Assembly: GCA_902782885.1 (NCBI GenBank)
Contig: CACZOW010000243.1
Coordinates: 1 to 6,724 of the forward strand
DNA from: an uncultured Ruminococcus sp.
GTDB taxonomy: Bacteria > Bacillota > Clostridia > UBA1212 > UBA1255
Length of the DNA stretch: 6,724 nucleotides
Direction: 5' to 3'
This document shows, piece by piece, positions 5,729 to 6,724 of this stretch. The stretch's first letter is position 1. Each line of letters starts with the position of its first letter. The translations under genes were made by a program, and so were the position numbers. The notes beneath the pieces were generated by a model, which was given only the letters and a program-made list of their open reading frames with translations, had not been told where the DNA came from and did no database searches.

Positions 5729-5784
5729 TTTTCCCAACTCCTTTTGATATTGCGCGCCGTCTGCAGTCCGGCTCCGCAAATTGA

Positions 5785-5813
5785 ATGATACAGTTTTTTT
5801 ATTTGCCTGTAAA
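5785..5813 (-). promoter_or_regulatory. Promoter for the YdbC/PC4 gene
   Basis: Read leftward, TTTACA (5813-5808) and TATCAT (5790-5785) are exactly 17 bp apart, with a run of As in the spacer. The -35 is the same hexamer as at the dCMP deaminase promoter. Transcription should start near 5778, giving a leader of about 50 nt. Confidence 0.65.
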
Positions 5814-5816
5814 CAT

Positions 5817-5830
5817 ATTTCCCGGGAAAT
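5817..5830. promoter_or_regulatory. Perfect 14-bp palindrome ATTTCCCGGGAAAT beside the -35 box
   Basis: All 14 bases are self-complementary with no loop. It lies 3 bp upstream of the -35 box of the YdbC/PC4 gene, a normal position for an operator or activator site. No regulator gene is visible in the window. Confidence 0.4.
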
Positions 5831-5840
5831 GGCAATTTAA

Positions 5841-5872
5841 GAAAAAACCGTTCGAAACGCAGTTCGAACGGT
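5841..5872 (-). terminator. Intrinsic terminator of the GltS-like gene
   Basis: Read leftward, ACCGTTCGAA (5872-5863) pairs perfectly with TTCGAACGGT (5856-5847) across a 6-nt loop. The stem runs directly into a T-run (5847-5842). It lies 50 nt past the symporter stop and upstream of the next promoter, so it separates the two leftward genes. Confidence 0.88.
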
Positions 5873-5883
5873 AATGCTACAGC

Positions 5884-5913
5884 AAAATATTGACGATTTG
5901 ATACGAATATTTT
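5884..5913. repeat. AT inverted repeat AAAATATT / AATATTTT
   Basis: Perfect 8-bp arms (5884-5891 and 5906-5913) flank a 14-nt centre, between the symporter stop and its terminator. A weak 3' UTR hairpin is the simplest reading. Arms this AT-rich can arise by chance. Confidence 0.3.
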
Positions 5914-5922
5914 ATCCGGTAT

Positions 5923-6724
5923 TTAAGTAGGCAATTCGTTTTCGCTGTTGTCCGGACCTTGCTCGGGGTCTGACACCCGGCTTAATGCGGCGCCGGCTCT
6001 CTGCTTTGACGTTACGAACAGCACGACGGTGTATACGATAAACAGGACGAAGAATATTGCCAACGCTATGAGACAGCCCTTGAACGAGCGGGCGCTCATG
6101 TTGAGCAGTAGCAGCAACGGTGCCACCGCCAGCGTGGCGGGGAACTGCGACAGAATAAATATGCTGCTGGTAGGCGTTACATAATCCGGATCGATCTCAC
6201 GAAGCAGGATCATGCCGTTGCTCGCGGTGCCGGTGAGCGTGCCGAAGTTGACCAGGAACGCTTCGTGCTCGAATCCTTTAAAGCAGCGCCTGCAGATCAG
6301 GCGAACGTAGAAGAGCGTGATCAGCGCGCCCGCCGCGCACAGGATGGCGATGACCCAGGCATATTTGGCGACGACCTTGATATCTATTGCCGCCACGCCC
6401 GCGATGATCATCATATCGAATGCGAACCCGGAAATGCGGTCCATCTGGTAGTTGTTGATGTACTTCTGCTTTACGACGCGGTGCTTTTCGAAAGCGCGCA
6501 TCACGCTGCGGATCAGCGTGGCCGCGATGACGCCCCAGATGAAGTTGAAGCCCCAGGCAATGTCGTTGAACAGTTTTACACCGGTCCAGTCGGTCAATTT
6601 GGCGAAGAAACACATTATTCCGAAGGATATCGCGTACGCGACGGCAACGAACGCCAGCTGCACGGATGTTTTGTCCACGGATTCGCAGTCGTCGATCTCG
6701 TTGCTGTCCTCAAAATCGCTGACC
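5923..6724 (-). CDS. GltS-family sodium/glutamate symporter, C-terminal part
   Basis: The frame is open to the right edge, so the N-terminal half of the gene lies outside; 266 residues are visible. An acidic hydrophilic linker (SDFEDSNEIDD) comes first. Then come about six hydrophobic segments, near VQLAFVAVAYAISF, AWGFNFIWGVIAATLI, SGFAFDMMIIAGVAAI, AWVIAILCAAGALITL, FILSQFPATLAVAPLLLLL and LIALAIFFVLFIVYTVV. The signature GTLTGTASNGMILLREIDPDY matches the conserved re-entrant loop region of GltS, which imports glutamate with sodium. A polar tail of about 28 residues ends the protein. A terminator follows, so it is the last gene of its transcript. The GTG at 6676-6678 is not a real start: it sits mid-protein without a ribosome site. 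Substrate is by family only; other anions are possible. Confidence 0.82.
   Translation of the reverse strand, partial: VSDFEDSNEIDDCESVDKTSVQLAFVAVAYAISFGIMCFFAKLTDWTGVKLFNDIAWGFNFIWGVIAATLIRSVMRAFEKHRVVKQKYINNYQMDRISGFAFDMMIIAGVAAIDIKVVAKYAWVIAILCAAGALITLFYVRLICRRCFKGFEHEAFLVNFGTLTGTASNGMILLREIDPDYVTPTSSIFILSQFPATLAVAPLLLLLNMSARSFKGCLIALAIFFVLFIVYTVVLFVTSKQRAGAALSRVSDPEQGPDNSENELPT

Noticed and set aside
5729..5779. In-frame ATG extending the PC4 protein by 17 residues
   Set aside because: It coincides with the predicted transcription start and lacks a ribosome site.
1..6724. Defence system, mobile element or biosynthetic cluster
   Set aside because: All six genes belong to familiar metabolic, transport or DNA-binding families. 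No transposase, integrase, toxin-antitoxin pair or assembly-line enzyme is visible.

Overview
The window looks like a chromosomal segment of an uncultivated member of the Bacillota (Clostridia-like). This is an inference from three things: strong GGAGG-type ribosome sites with one TTG start, promoters of the TTTACA-17-TATAAT kind, and the gene families present (a YdbC/PC4-type protein, a GltS-type symporter, a long SerA and a DCTD-like dCMP deaminase). Base composition is moderately GC-rich and even across the genes, and I see no insertion sequence, phage gene, CRISPR array, tRNA or rRNA. Most of it is ordinary housekeeping DNA.

Layout. Positions 1-448 hold no convincing gene. They contain three 21-bp direct repeats at the left edge, several palindromes, then a clear promoter (347-375) and a foldable leader for the first gene. 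A run of four plus-strand genes follows: dCMP deaminase (449-928), D-3-phosphoglycerate dehydrogenase serA (998-2611), a YfcE-like metallophosphoesterase with a TTG start (2653-3519), and cofactor-independent phosphoglycerate mutase gpmI (3547-5160). The run closes with a hairpin and T-tract terminator (5209-5255). Two leftward genes converge on it: a YdbC/PC4-domain protein with a Pro/Gln-rich tail (5258-5728), which has its own promoter, and the C-terminal part of a GltS-family sodium/glutamate symporter (5923 to beyond the right edge), which has its own terminator (5841-5872).

How the genes fit together. SerA and GpmI both act on 3-phosphoglycerate: SerA draws it into serine synthesis and GpmI passes it down glycolysis. 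An uncharacterised phosphoesterase sits between them with short gaps (41 and 27 nt), so the three are probably co-transcribed. Serine also supplies one-carbon units for dTMP synthesis, and dCMP deaminase supplies the dUMP for it, so the whole run has a plausible but unproven metabolic logic.

I did not find a clearly new system. The points most worth checking are the two mutually exclusive stems in the dCMP deaminase leader, the operator-like dyads next to two promoters, the 21-bp repeats, the phosphoesterase embedded between serA and gpmI, and the tailed PC4 protein.
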